A stretch of 59,643 nt of DNA, taken from Acidobacteriota bacterium (GTDB taxonomy: Bacteria > Acidobacteriota > Aminicenantia > Aminicenantales > Saccharicenantaceae). Numbering within the stretch: the stretch's first letter is position 1; every line of letters begins with the position of its first letter. Positions 50,403-59,124 of this stretch are shown in pieces. The position numbers and the translations under genes are program-made. Where the stretch lies: positions 1 through 59,643 of the forward strand of contig JAQULR010000002.1 of the NCBI GenBank assembly GCA_028749205.1. Reading direction: 5' to 3'. The notes below the pieces were generated by a model. The model did not search any database, was not told the origin of the DNA, and saw only the letters and a list, made by a program, of their open reading frames with translations.

Positions 50403-51107
50403 ATGAGAGTCAGTTTTAACCAGCCAGCCTTCATTCCGTGGGGAGGCTTTTTTGGCCGGCTGCTTAATTCAGACCTGATGATTCTTCTTGATAAAACCCA
50501 GTTTGCCCGGGGCTTTACCTTTGTTAACCGTAATCGGTTGAAAGGTCCTCTGGGAGAAATTTGGGTCACTGTGCCCATAAAAAAGAAAGGGCTAGGACTC
50601 CAGAAGATAAACCAGCTCCAAATTCATCAATCTGAAATACTGGCTAGGAGATTTTTAGCTATACTCAGGCATTATTATAGCAATTCTCTTTATCTTAAAC
50701 CGGCTTATAACAAGCTGGTCTCGCTCTTTACAGAGGCAGGCGATGATTTCCTGAAACTAGCTGAGGGAAGCATTGATTTACTGGCTAAAATTTTTGGTCT
50801 TAAGACCCCCGTTAAATTTCAACCAGAAGCAGAAATGGAGCTGCAAGGTACAGACCTTTTGGTTAACCTGGCTTTAGGTGTAGGAGCCCGAGAAGTATTA
50901 CTTCCCTATCTGGCGGACCGTCATCTTAATATAGCCACCTTCTCAAAAGCGGGTCTCAAGGTTGTTTTTTTGAAATATCATCAAAACCCCTACCCTCAGT
51001 TCTGGGGAAATTTCTTGGGAAATTTATCGGCTCTCGACCTCTGGCTTTGCTGTGGGCCCGAAGGAATCAGAGTAATAGAAAAAAGTTCAAAGTTAATAAC
51101 CGCCTAA
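50403..51107 (+). CDS. WbqC-family protein
   Basis: This 234-residue protein begins MRVSFNQPAFIPWGGFFGRL and has the family blocks LLDKTQFARGFTFVNRNRLK and IWVTVPIKKKG. Late in the chain are FLKYHQNPYPQF and LSALDLWLCCGPEG. WbqC-like proteins are linked to polysaccharide or modified-sugar biosynthesis and are thought to act as acyl- or amide-transferring enzymes; the reaction here is not known. It stands alone with no sugar-biosynthesis genes nearby and converges with the radical SAM gene. Ribosome-binding site weak. Confidence 0.88.
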   Translation: MRVSFNQPAFIPWGGFFGRLLNSDLMILLDKTQFARGFTFVNRNRLKGPLGEIWVTVPIKKKGLGLQKINQLQIHQSEILARRFLAILRHYYSNSLYLKPAYNKLVSLFTEAGDDFLKLAEGSIDLLAKIFGLKTPVKFQPEAEMELQGTDLLVNLALGVGAREVLLPYLADRHLNIATFSKAGLKVVFLKYHQNPYPQFWGNFLGNLSALDLWLCCGPEGIRVIEKSSKLITA

Positions 51108-51146
51108 TAAAAAATAAATAAGCTACCAGGAAGCTTGAGAAGATTT

Positions 51147-53681
51147 TTAAAGATTTCTAGAATCCTGGCCGTTTCTAAATATCAGGTATTCTCTGGTCAA
51201 GATATAAACTGAATTTTTAAGGCCCAGCAGCTCTTCTACTACATCCTGAATCCTGAGAGGTTTTTGCGGCTCGAAATCCAGGATAAACCACAGTTTCTGA
51301 GTAGCCGGTTCCAGTTGAATCTTAACCTTATTTTGATAATCTTGGGCTAATTCTAACAGTTTTTCTTTATCCAGCTTCTCCACAAATCTATCTATTTTTT
51401 TTATTGCAGGGTCAGATAGGTCTAACGAATAGGCCAGGTTAATAATATCCTGGAAAAGTGAAGGACAAAGGCCATCACAGGGTTTAAGATCTAAAAATTT
51501 TAGCCCTTCTGGCAAGCTAAAGTTCATTTTTTCAATAAAAGACTCCGCAGAAATTACTTCTAAGGCTTTGAATTCCATAACCTCAGCTCTGGCAGCCATT
51601 CCTAAGGGCAGAGCCGGCCCATAACTTATCAACATTTTAGGATGAAATCCTGAAGAAAAAGCCAGTTTAAGTCCAGAACGCCGGAAAGCTTTTTCCAGTT
51701 GATTTAAAAGGTCATTATGGGAGAGGAATCTGGCCAAACCAGTTTTCTGATAGGCTGCTCGATACCGGACAGGTTTTCCCAATCCCTCAGTTCTTAATTC
51801 AAGACTTTCGGGTCTCTGGATTACTACCGGCTTGGCCTGACCTATCTTATATTCCGGCCAGAAACACGACTGACAAGAGGCACAATTTTTTTCACCGCAA
51901 GAAGCAGTGTATCGGGCCTCTTCGGCTGCTTTGAGTTCTTCTCTTAAATATGATTTTTTTAAGCCGATCTTGACTATATCCCAAGGTAACTCCGCTTCGG
52001 GATCAATAGTTTTAAGGTAATTTTTATAATCAAGATTTTCTTTTTCAAAGGCCTTCTCCCAGAGGTCAAATCTGAATAGATCCCGCCAGCCATCAAATCT
52101 GGCTCCACCGGAGTAGGCTTCTTTAAGAACCCGGCCCAGCCTACGATCTCCCCGAGAAAAAACCGCCTCCAGAATAGAAGTTTTTATCGAATGCTCCTTA
52201 AGCTCTACCTTTTTCCAGCGCCTGACCTTGTTTTTTATATAATGCTGTTTTTCAATAAGAACCTGTTCCTCTTCCATGGGCAACCACTGAAATGGAGTAT
52301 GAGGTTTAGGAATAAATGGTGAAACACTCAAGTTAACCGCCGGTTGAACCCCGCTGATATTCTTACCAAGGTTTACCACCCGACCGATCAAACTGATGAT
52401 ACCTTCAAGGTCTTCAGCAGTTTCGGTGAGAAGACCAATCATGAAATAAAGCTTAATCAGTCGCCAACCATGTTCAAAAGCATAACTGGCCGCTTTCAAT
52501 ATTTCGTCATCAGATATTTTTTTGTTAATGACTTTCCTCAACCGTTCAGTGCCGGCTTCTGGTACCAGGGTAAAACCCGTCTTTCTGAGGCTGTGGATAT
52601 TCTCTACTATCTTTTTTGACAGCTTATTCGGTCTTAGCGAAGGTAGTGAGACGGCGATTTTCATCCGATCCAAATAGGGCATCAACAGATCAATCGACTC
52701 TTCAAGAAAGGGATAATCTCCTGCCGACAGAGCATTGAAAGACAGGTCGTCATAACCGGTAGTTTTAAGTCCATTCAGGACCGTCTGGACTGTTTGATCT
52801 AATGGCCGGTAACGGTAAGGGAAATAAAGATTTACTGCCTGGCAGAAACGGCAATTCTGAGGGCAACCTCGGGCTACCTCCACCTGGAGCCGGTCAAAAA
52901 CAGTTTGAACACCAGGGACGATGAACTTTTCTGGAGGCTGTTGTTTAGACATCGGAAAGATTATTCTTTTTTCTATAGCCTTAGGGAATCCAGTTTCGGC
53001 TCTGGGCACTAAAAGAAAACTTTTTTTCCCAGGCTCGGTCCGATAGAAGTAAGGGATATATAATCCGGGGATATTAGAAAAACTTCTGAGCAGTTCTTCC
53101 CGGCTATTAGCAGCTGGCTTAGCTTCAAGATACCGATCTATTATTTCAAAGAAGACTTCCTCACCATCTCCAAAGGCAAACAGATCTATAAACTCCGCCA
53201 GGGGTTCAGGGTTCAGGGCCGCCGGTCCACCAGCTACCACTAAGGGATGGTTTAGAGTTCTATCTTGACTCAAAAGTGGAATCTTGCCCAGTTCTAAAAT
53301 GTTCAATAGATTAGTGTTATTTAATTCATAAAGTAAAGAAATACCGACGATATCAAATTGAAAAAGTGGAATTCTGTTTTCCAGGGAAAATAAAGGGGTT
53401 TCTGATTTCCGTAGTTGCTCTTCAAAATCTGGCCAGGGGGCATAAACTCTTTCTGCCAGCACTTCAGACCTTTGGTTTAGCAGGTTGTAAAGAATTTTCT
53501 GGCCTAAGTAGGACATGCCTATTTCATAGGCTTCTGGAAAGGCCAGGGCAATCCTTAGCTTAACTGCTTCTGGATCTTTCTTGATTTGATTCCATTCGCC
53601 ACCAGTATAACGTCCTGGTTTCTGAACTTGCCTGAGGAGAAATTCTAAATCCTCAAATTCTATTCTCTGGATCTTATTCAT
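51147..53681 (-). CDS. TIGR03960-type B12-binding/radical SAM protein fused to a DUF2344 domain
   Basis: This 844-residue protein has an N-terminal cobalamin-binding-like region (about 45-190). A radical SAM domain follows with the C-x3-C-x2-C cluster at Cys273, Cys277 and Cys280 (GCPQNCRFCQAVN). A cysteine-rich stretch (CGEKNCASCQSC) and a C-terminal DUF2344/TIGR03936 domain (from about 637: RAAYQKTGLARFLSHNDLL, SGFHPKMLISYGPALPLG) complete it. In many bacteria this gene lies beside rodA, rng or ribosomal L21/L27 genes; here it follows rodA by 30 bp. It is inferred to modify RNA or protein, but the substrate is unknown. Confidence 0.9.
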   Translation of the reverse strand: MNKIQRIEFEDLEFLLRQVQKPGRYTGGEWNQIKKDPEAVKLRIALAFPEAYEIGMSYLGQKILYNLLNQRSEVLAERVYAPWPDFEEQLRKSETPLFSLENRIPLFQFDIVGISLLYELNNTNLLNILELGKIPLLSQDRTLNHPLVVAGGPAALNPEPLAEFIDLFAFGDGEEVFFEIIDRYLEAKPAANSREELLRSFSNIPGLYIPYFYRTEPGKKSFLLVPRAETGFPKAIEKRIIFPMSKQQPPEKFIVPGVQTVFDRLQVEVARGCPQNCRFCQAVNLYFPYRYRPLDQTVQTVLNGLKTTGYDDLSFNALSAGDYPFLEESIDLLMPYLDRMKIAVSLPSLRPNKLSKKIVENIHSLRKTGFTLVPEAGTERLRKVINKKISDDEILKAASYAFEHGWRLIKLYFMIGLLTETAEDLEGIISLIGRVVNLGKNISGVQPAVNLSVSPFIPKPHTPFQWLPMEEEQVLIEKQHYIKNKVRRWKKVELKEHSIKTSILEAVFSRGDRRLGRVLKEAYSGGARFDGWRDLFRFDLWEKAFEKENLDYKNYLKTIDPEAELPWDIVKIGLKKSYLREELKAAEEARYTASCGEKNCASCQSCFWPEYKIGQAKPVVIQRPESLELRTEGLGKPVRYRAAYQKTGLARFLSHNDLLNQLEKAFRRSGLKLAFSSGFHPKMLISYGPALPLGMAARAEVMEFKALEVISAESFIEKMNFSLPEGLKFLDLKPCDGLCPSLFQDIINLAYSLDLSDPAIKKIDRFVEKLDKEKLLELAQDYQNKVKIQLEPATQKLWFILDFEPQKPLRIQDVVEELLGLKNSVYILTREYLIFRNGQDSRNL

Positions 53682-53711
53682 ATAAACCTTTATATCTTGT
53701 TGCCAATATCT

Positions 53712-54803
53712 TCAAATGAAAGAAAACCGCCGCATTCTAACATTTATTGCCAGACTACAAGCCAGAAAACTGGTCAGCAAGGATGAGCCCCCATAACTTA
53801 TCAGGGGCACAGGAATCCCGGTGATTGGAAACAAACCAACCAACATCATAACGTTAATTAAAAATTGGCAGCCTATTAACATAGCGGCCAGAAAGGCCAG
53901 GTAAACTCCGGCTCGATCAGCTGAAACCCAGGCTGAAGAAAATAATCGGTATAGAAGTAAAAAATACAGGCTGAACACTATTATCAAACCGAGAAACCCA
54001 ACCTCCTCGGCCATAACTGCCATGATAAAATCAGTATGCCTGGCTGGCAGGAAACGAAGCTGACTCTGAGTTCCTTTCCGATAACCTTTTCCGGTCAGCC
54101 CACCAGAGCCTATAGCAATCTTGGATTGACGCAGTTGATAGCCGGCTCCTCGCGGGTCCTGATCCGGGGTCAGAAGAGTTTCGATTCTTTGTTTCTGATA
54201 ATCCTTCAGTCCGTAATTCCAGCCCACCAAGCCGATAACCAGCATGGCAATCAAAATAACGGCTAGATGCTTTTTCTTGATACCAGCCAGGATGTAAGTA
54301 CTCACAAGTATTGGCAGATAAGTCAGGGCAGTCCCCAGATCTGGTTGCAGAGCAGTCAGAGTCGCTGGAAGAGCTACTACCAAAGTGCTCAAGAGAAAAG
54401 CTTTTAGCGACATTAAGTCTTCTTTATATTCAGAAAATATCCTGGCCAGAACCAGGATAACCACCAGCTTAGTAAGTTCCGATGGCTGAACCTGGAATGG
54501 ACCTAAAACTATCCAGCTCCTGGTATTGGCTATCTTTTTACCAAAAATTAGAAGTCCCAACAATAACAGGTTCATAAAAATGTATAAGGGAAGAGAAATA
54601 GAAAGATATAATTTGTAATCAATCATCAGCGAAATAAGCAAAACTACCAGGCATAATAACAACCAGGTAATTTGTTTCCAGACATACTGGCTGCCCTGAT
54701 AATAGATAGCGCTGTAGACAAAAATAATTCCTGTGATGGAAATCGCCACCATTAACAAGATGGTGGTAACATCAATTTCCTTTAATATTTTCCGGTCTAA
54801 CAT
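53712..54803 (-). CDS. rodA: Rod shape-determining SEDS glycosyltransferase RodA
   Basis: The chosen start is ATG at 54803 (363 residues); a TTG at 54839 would add 12 residues without a better binding site. The protein has about ten membrane helices and the SEDS signature near the C-terminus (GIPVPLISYGGSS). The loop QPDLGTALTYLP carries the conserved QPDxG. RodA polymerises lipid II during elongation together with PBP2. The coding region overlaps the end of mrdA by 32 bp, typical of translational coupling in this operon. Confidence 0.95.
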   Translation of the reverse strand: MLDRKILKEIDVTTILLMVAISITGIIFVYSAIYYQGSQYVWKQITWLLLCLVVLLISLMIDYKLYLSISLPLYIFMNLLLLGLLIFGKKIANTRSWIVLGPFQVQPSELTKLVVILVLARIFSEYKEDLMSLKAFLLSTLVVALPATLTALQPDLGTALTYLPILVSTYILAGIKKKHLAVILIAMLVIGLVGWNYGLKDYQKQRIETLLTPDQDPRGAGYQLRQSKIAIGSGGLTGKGYRKGTQSQLRFLPARHTDFIMAVMAEEVGFLGLIIVFSLYFLLLYRLFSSAWVSADRAGVYLAFLAAMLIGCQFLINVMMLVGLFPITGIPVPLISYGGSSLLTSFLACSLAINVRMRRFSFI

Positions 54804-56577
54804 ATTTATCTCTATAGGCTTTAAAAATCTGGCCAGCAATAGGAGCGGCTGTTTGTCCGCCGAGACCTCCGTATTCTACTAAAACTGTAACTACTATTTC
54901 GGGGTTTTCCCTGGGAGCAAAACCGGTAAACCAGGAATGGGTTTTGGCCACCTGGCCTTCCTCCCCGGCTATTTTCTCAGCTGTTTTCCGGCTAATAAGC
55001 TGAGTGGAGCCAGTTTTGCCGCAGATGTCCAAGCCAGCCTGAAAAGCACCCTGGCCGGTTCCATGATTATTAACCGACTGCCACATTCCTTCAATAACCT
55101 TTTCAAAAGTTTCTCTTGGAAGTTGAATCCTTGATCCTATCAGTTCTCCCCGGTTTTCTTTAATCAGAGTTGGCCTAACACTTAGACCTCGGTTAGCAAG
55201 AGAGGCAGTAACACAGGCAATCTGAATGGGGGTCACTAACAAGGGTCCCTGCCCTATAGATACCGAGATGGTTTCTCCCGGATACCAGGGTTCTCCCATA
55301 GTTTTTCTTTTCCACTCTGAAGATGGGACCAAACCATCTTTTTCTCCAGGAATATCCAGGTTTGTTTTCTGCCCTAACCCCATCTTACGGGCATAGTTGG
55401 CGATAACATCTATGTCCATCTGGTATCCAAGTTGATAGAAATAGACATTGCAGGAATCCTTAATTGCCTCGGCCAGGTTGCGCCTACCATGACCTGCTTG
55501 ATACCAGCAAGAAAATACATTTCCATAAAGCTTAAGAGCTCCGCTGCAGAAGAAAGTTGAGTTTTCAGTAATCAATCCCTGATCAAGCCCGGCCAGAGCC
55601 ATAATAATCTTAAAAATTGAACCTGGAGAATACATCCCTCTGATAGCCCGGTTTTCTAAAGGCTTGCCCGGATCGTTCACTATAGATAACCATTCTTCCG
55701 TGGAAAACCTGGTAATAAAACGATTCGGATCAAAAGATGGGGAACTAACCAGGGCTAAACACTCGCCGGTCCTCGGCTCAAGGATTACGATCGCCCCTTC
55801 TCTTCCCTGCAATAATTCTTCAGCTTTTTTCTGCAGGTCAATATCAATAGACAGAACCAGACTTTTACCCGGGAGAGGCTCAGTCCGGCTTATTTCTGCT
55901 ATCGGGCGCCCGCGGCTATCAACCATTTCCACCAACTTACCTTCTATGCCAGTTAGATAATCGTTATATTGTTTTTCTAGCCCGGACTTCCCGACCATCT
56001 CTCCAAGCCGCCACTGTTTGTCAGGGTTGGCTTTAATTTCATCTGCAGAGGCTTCCTGAAGATATCCTAAAAGATGAGCCGCAGTTGAACCTAAGGGATA
56101 ATTTCTTTTTGGTTCGACTTCCAGTTTAAGCTCAGGGAATTCTTCTTTGCGGGCCTCGATTAGAGAAACTTCTTCCAGTTTCAGATTGTCCTTGATAACC
56201 ACCGGCTGGTAGAGTGAAACAAATTTATAGCGCTCAATTCTTTTCCTCAGCTCTTCCTCACCCAGTTCTAATAAAAGGCTCAGATTGTCAATAGTTTTCT
56301 CATAGTTATCGATAGCTTCTGGCACTAAAGAAAGCTTAAAACTGGGGATATTGTCGGCCAGAATTACTTGCTGGCGGTCCAGGATCAAGCCTCGAGGCGC
56401 TACCAGAGGCAGTTCCCTGGTCCGGTTAGCTTCAGCCATCTTCCAGTATTTTTGATGGTCCAGAACCTGAATTTTCCAGTAAGAAGCCAAAACAAGAAGA
56501 AAAATTGCCCCCAGAATATATAAGATTATCTTTGACCTTTTGATTAAGACAGTTAAATCTTCGTATATTCTGGACAT
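54772..56577 (-). CDS. mrdA: Penicillin-binding protein 2 (elongation transpeptidase)
   Basis: This 601-residue class B PBP has an N-terminal membrane helix (about 15-33) and a dimerisation domain with PRGLILDR (61-68). The transpeptidase motifs are Ser320-Ile-Phe-Lys323, Ser375-Cys-Asn377 and Lys521-Thr-Gly-Ser. It cross-links peptidoglycan as partner of RodA in the elongasome. The SxN motif with Cys in the middle is common in PBP2. It starts 1 bp after mreD ends. Confidence 0.95.
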   Translation of the reverse strand: MSRIYEDLTVLIKRSKIILYILGAIFLLVLASYWKIQVLDHQKYWKMAEANRTRELPLVAPRGLILDRQQVILADNIPSFKLSLVPEAIDNYEKTIDNLSLLLELGEEELRKRIERYKFVSLYQPVVIKDNLKLEEVSLIEARKEEFPELKLEVEPKRNYPLGSTAAHLLGYLQEASADEIKANPDKQWRLGEMVGKSGLEKQYNDYLTGIEGKLVEMVDSRGRPIAEISRTEPLPGKSLVLSIDIDLQKKAEELLQGREGAIVILEPRTGECLALVSSPSFDPNRFITRFSTEEWLSIVNDPGKPLENRAIRGMYSPGSIFKIIMALAGLDQGLITENSTFFCSGALKLYGNVFSCWYQAGHGRRNLAEAIKDSCNVYFYQLGYQMDIDVIANYARKMGLGQKTNLDIPGEKDGLVPSSEWKRKTMGEPWYPGETISVSIGQGPLLVTPIQIACVTASLANRGLSVRPTLIKENRGELIGSRIQLPRETFEKVIEGMWQSVNNHGTGQGAFQAGLDICGKTGSTQLISRKTAEKIAGEEGQVAKTHSWFTGFAPRENPEIVVTVLVEYGGLGGQTAAPIAGQIFKAYRDKYVRPENIKGN

Positions 56578-56578
56578 C

Positions 56579-57067
56579 TTATTTTATTCTGGCAGCCGGG
56601 CTCATCTTCTTAAAAAGACTTATTAGAGAACTGGTCAGAATAGCCGTAAAGACTGGTTGAAGATAAAAAGCTGGATGGCTATAAAGCAAGCTTTTTTTGA
56701 AAACTATAGAATAGAAAAACACCCATATGACCAACTGAAGCAAGCTTAAGAAAAACAAAAAGACCGACCTTCTATAAAAATTATTGATATCAAGCTTATG
56801 ACTTAGCCAGCCGGCCAAAAAGCCGGCCAGAGTCTGACTCAAGCCGGCCAAGCCGAAAACTCCATAAGACATGGCATCCTGAATCAAGCCAGCACAGGTA
56901 CCCATAATGGCTCCTTCGAGCTCTCCGTAAGCTACTGCCGCAAATAAAACCAGAATAGAAAAAGTATTTATTAGAATAATGAGAGTAGGTTCCAGCTGCC
57001 CCAGTAAGGCATATAAAACAACTGCCACGATTATTCCGAGACCCAGAACATAACCTTTTCTGACCAA
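56579..57067 (-). CDS. mreD: Rod shape-determining membrane protein MreD
   Basis: This 162-residue protein has five or six hydrophobic helices, the MreD size and layout. Segments such as AVAYGELEGAIMGTCAGLIQDAMS and FGLAGLSQTLAGFLAGWL carry the conserved G/D pattern. It starts with TTG, six bases after GAGG that overlaps the mreC stop (3-bp gap). The sequence is poorly conserved in this family, so position between mreC and mrdA supports the call. Confidence 0.92.
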   Translation of the reverse strand: MVRKGYVLGLGIIVAVVLYALLGQLEPTLIILINTFSILVLFAAVAYGELEGAIMGTCAGLIQDAMSYGVFGLAGLSQTLAGFLAGWLSHKLDINNFYRRSVFLFFLSLLQLVIWVFFYSIVFKKSLLYSHPAFYLQPVFTAILTSSLISLFKKMSPAARIK

Positions 57068-57070
57068 GTT

Positions 57071-57907
57071 TTACCTCAAAATCAAATTGGTGTTTTTTAA
57101 GACAGCCACCAGCTTTAGTTCGGCTATATTAAAATATGGCTGGACCACAATTTTCTTAAATATTCCCTCATCGAATGAAATTTCAACAATTCGCCCTATT
57201 CTAATTCCAGGAGGAAAAACTCTATCAACCCCCGAGGTTAGGATTTCTTCGCCCACTGTTCCTGCTGGAGAAGAAGCCATGACATATTTAACTAAACATC
57301 TGCCCTGTCCATTCCCAGAAAGTATCCCGGGCAATTTATCAATACTGGTAACCACCGCCAGTCCGCTTTCTTCAGAAGTAATTAGCACTACTCTGGCTTC
57401 ATGTGGAGTTATGGGATCTGCCGTCCGTCCAACCAGATTACCAAATCTATCGCAAATCGGGAGATTCTTGACCAATCCATCGGCTGATCCACGGTTAATG
57501 ATAGCTGAACGATAATAATTAGAACTGTCAAAGCTAATAACTCTGGCCGGAATAACTGAGTCAGATATTAATTGAAGATTGTTTTTTAACTCAAGCTGAC
57601 TCAAAGTCAGCCTTAGCTTTTCCTGAAGCAACTGATTTTCTTGCCTCAGGAAGAATACTTCCTTTTCTAACTCTTGGCTTTTTTTCTTAAGCTGGCTGAG
57701 ATTTCTCAAGTCCTGCCAGCCAGTAGTTACGAACTCGTAGGCTCCAACTACTACTTTTTGAACTGGAGTAAAAACCACCATTAGAAATTTTTCCAGCAGG
57801 GTTTGCTTACTTCCTAAAGGAACTTGATAAGAAATTAAGAGCAGGTGGAATATGATCAGAAGACCGATGATTAAAAATTGACGTTTTGAATCCTGGAAAG
57901 GTGACAT
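57071..57907 (-). CDS. mreC: Rod shape-determining protein MreC
   Basis: This 278-residue protein has an N-terminal membrane anchor (about 10-28). A coiled coil spans about residues 72-110 (SQLKKKSQELEKEVFFLRQE region). The periplasmic MreC beta domain contains ARVISFDSSNYYRSAIINRG, GNLVGRTADP and LTSGVDRVFPPGIRIG. It links cytoplasmic MreB to the periplasmic elongation machinery. It is 19 bp downstream of mreB. Confidence 0.95.
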   Translation of the reverse strand: MSPFQDSKRQFLIIGLLIIFHLLLISYQVPLGSKQTLLEKFLMVVFTPVQKVVVGAYEFVTTGWQDLRNLSQLKKKSQELEKEVFFLRQENQLLQEKLRLTLSQLELKNNLQLISDSVIPARVISFDSSNYYRSAIINRGSADGLVKNLPICDRFGNLVGRTADPITPHEARVVLITSEESGLAVVTSIDKLPGILSGNGQGRCLVKYVMASSPAGTVGEEILTSGVDRVFPPGIRIGRIVEISFDEGIFKKIVVQPYFNIAELKLVAVLKNTNLILR

Positions 57908-57926
57908 TAAAATTCAGTCTTTTATA

Positions 57927-58958
57927 TCACTCCAGAGAAATTTTTCTGAGCAGATCCAGATTGTTTAATAATTTGCCCGCGCCCATCACGACTGATGTTA
58001 AAGGGTCTTCAGTAATAAACACTGGAAGTTGAGTTTCTTCTCTAATTCGTTTGTCCAGATTTTTTAGCAAGGAACCACCCCCAGTCAAGATAATACCATG
58101 GTCAATGATATCCGCTGACAGCTCTGGGGGGGTTCTTTCCAGAGCTATCCTGATAGCGTTAATAATTGCCGTGATCACTTCTTCAATAGCTTCTCTAATT
58201 TCCTGGTCATCAATCACTATAGTTTTAGGAATTCCTTCTCTCAGATCGCGTCCCTTAATTTCCAGGGTCAGAGTTTCATCAAGTGGATAGGCTGAGCCTA
58301 ACTGCATCTTAATCTGCTCGGCAGTTCTTTCTCCAATCAGCAGATTATATTTTTTCTTTAGATACTGGATGATTGATTCATCCATTTCATTGCTGGCGAT
58401 TCTTATAGAATGATTAAAAACTACTCCGTTCAATGATATTACGGCTATATCTGTGGTCCCACCCCCAATGTCAACTATCATGTTTCCGGTCGGCTCGGAA
58501 ATGGGAAGATCAGCTCCTACCGCGGCTGCCATTGGTTGCTCAACTATAAAGACTTCCGAAGCCTTAGCCCTTATAGCCACGTCTTTTACCGCCCTCCTTT
58601 CAACCTGGGTTACCCCGGTGGGGATTCCTATCACTATTCGGGGGCGGAGAACAAAACCTCTATTGTTCATAGCTTGTCTGATGAAATAGTCAAGCATTTT
58701 TTCAGCAATTTCAAAATCAGCAATTACTCCATCTCTCATCGGTTTGAGGGCCACTACATTATTTGGCGTTTTCCCCAGCATCTCCTTGGCTCTGTTACCT
58801 ACGGCTTCAATTTTCCCTGTTTGTCTGTTAATTACCACAATCGAAGGCGCTTGAACCACGATACCTTTGCCCTTCAAAAAAACCAGGGTATTGGCAGTTC
58901 CCAAGTCTACAGCCAAATCGGATAGCAACCTATCTTTCATCCAGCTCCAGAGACTCAT
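57927..58958 (-). CDS. mreB: Rod shape-determining actin homologue MreB
   Basis: This 343-residue cytoplasmic actin-fold ATPase shows phosphate-1 VDLGTANTLVFLKG, phosphate-2 VDIGGGTTDIAVISL and the adenosine motif LTGGGSLLKNLD. A short amphipathic N-terminus (MSLWSWMKDRLLS) is the membrane-binding helix. AAAGGA lies 6 nt before the ATG. It heads the operon mreB-mreC-mreD-mrdA-rodA and directs lateral wall growth, indicating a rod-shaped cell. Confidence 0.97.
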   Translation of the reverse strand: MSLWSWMKDRLLSDLAVDLGTANTLVFLKGKGIVVQAPSIVVINRQTGKIEAVGNRAKEMLGKTPNNVVALKPMRDGVIADFEIAEKMLDYFIRQAMNNRGFVLRPRIVIGIPTGVTQVERRAVKDVAIRAKASEVFIVEQPMAAAVGADLPISEPTGNMIVDIGGGTTDIAVISLNGVVFNHSIRIASNEMDESIIQYLKKKYNLLIGERTAEQIKMQLGSAYPLDETLTLEIKGRDLREGIPKTIVIDDQEIREAIEEVITAIINAIRIALERTPPELSADIIDHGIILTGGGSLLKNLDKRIREETQLPVFITEDPLTSVVMGAGKLLNNLDLLRKISLE

Positions 58959-58997
58959 ATCTGTCCTTTCATCTTTCTGTATAAAAACTACTCACAA

Positions 58998-59026
58998 TAT
59001 TTAGCACAAAAAGGTCCAACTATCAA
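58998..59026 (-). promoter_or_regulatory. Candidate sigma-70 promoter for the mre operon
   Basis: Minus strand: TTGATA (59021-59026), 17-bp spacer, TAAATA (58998-59003). The start near 58991 leaves a leader of about 33 nt to the mreB ATG. Confidence 0.55.
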
Positions 59027-59059
59027 ATAATATGAACCTTTTAATCAAGAAAATTGGTC

Positions 59060-59089
59060 TTGACTTGTCAGTTACTTTTTTAATATACA
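59060..59089 (+). promoter_or_regulatory. Candidate sigma-70 promoter for the OPT transporter gene
   Basis: TTGACT (59060-59065), 18-bp spacer, TATACA (59084-59089), about 35 bp before the ATG. It lies back to back with the mreB promoter. Confidence 0.5.
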
Positions 59090-59124
59090 TAGTTAACAGA
59101 CGAATCACTGGAAAGGAGAGTTAA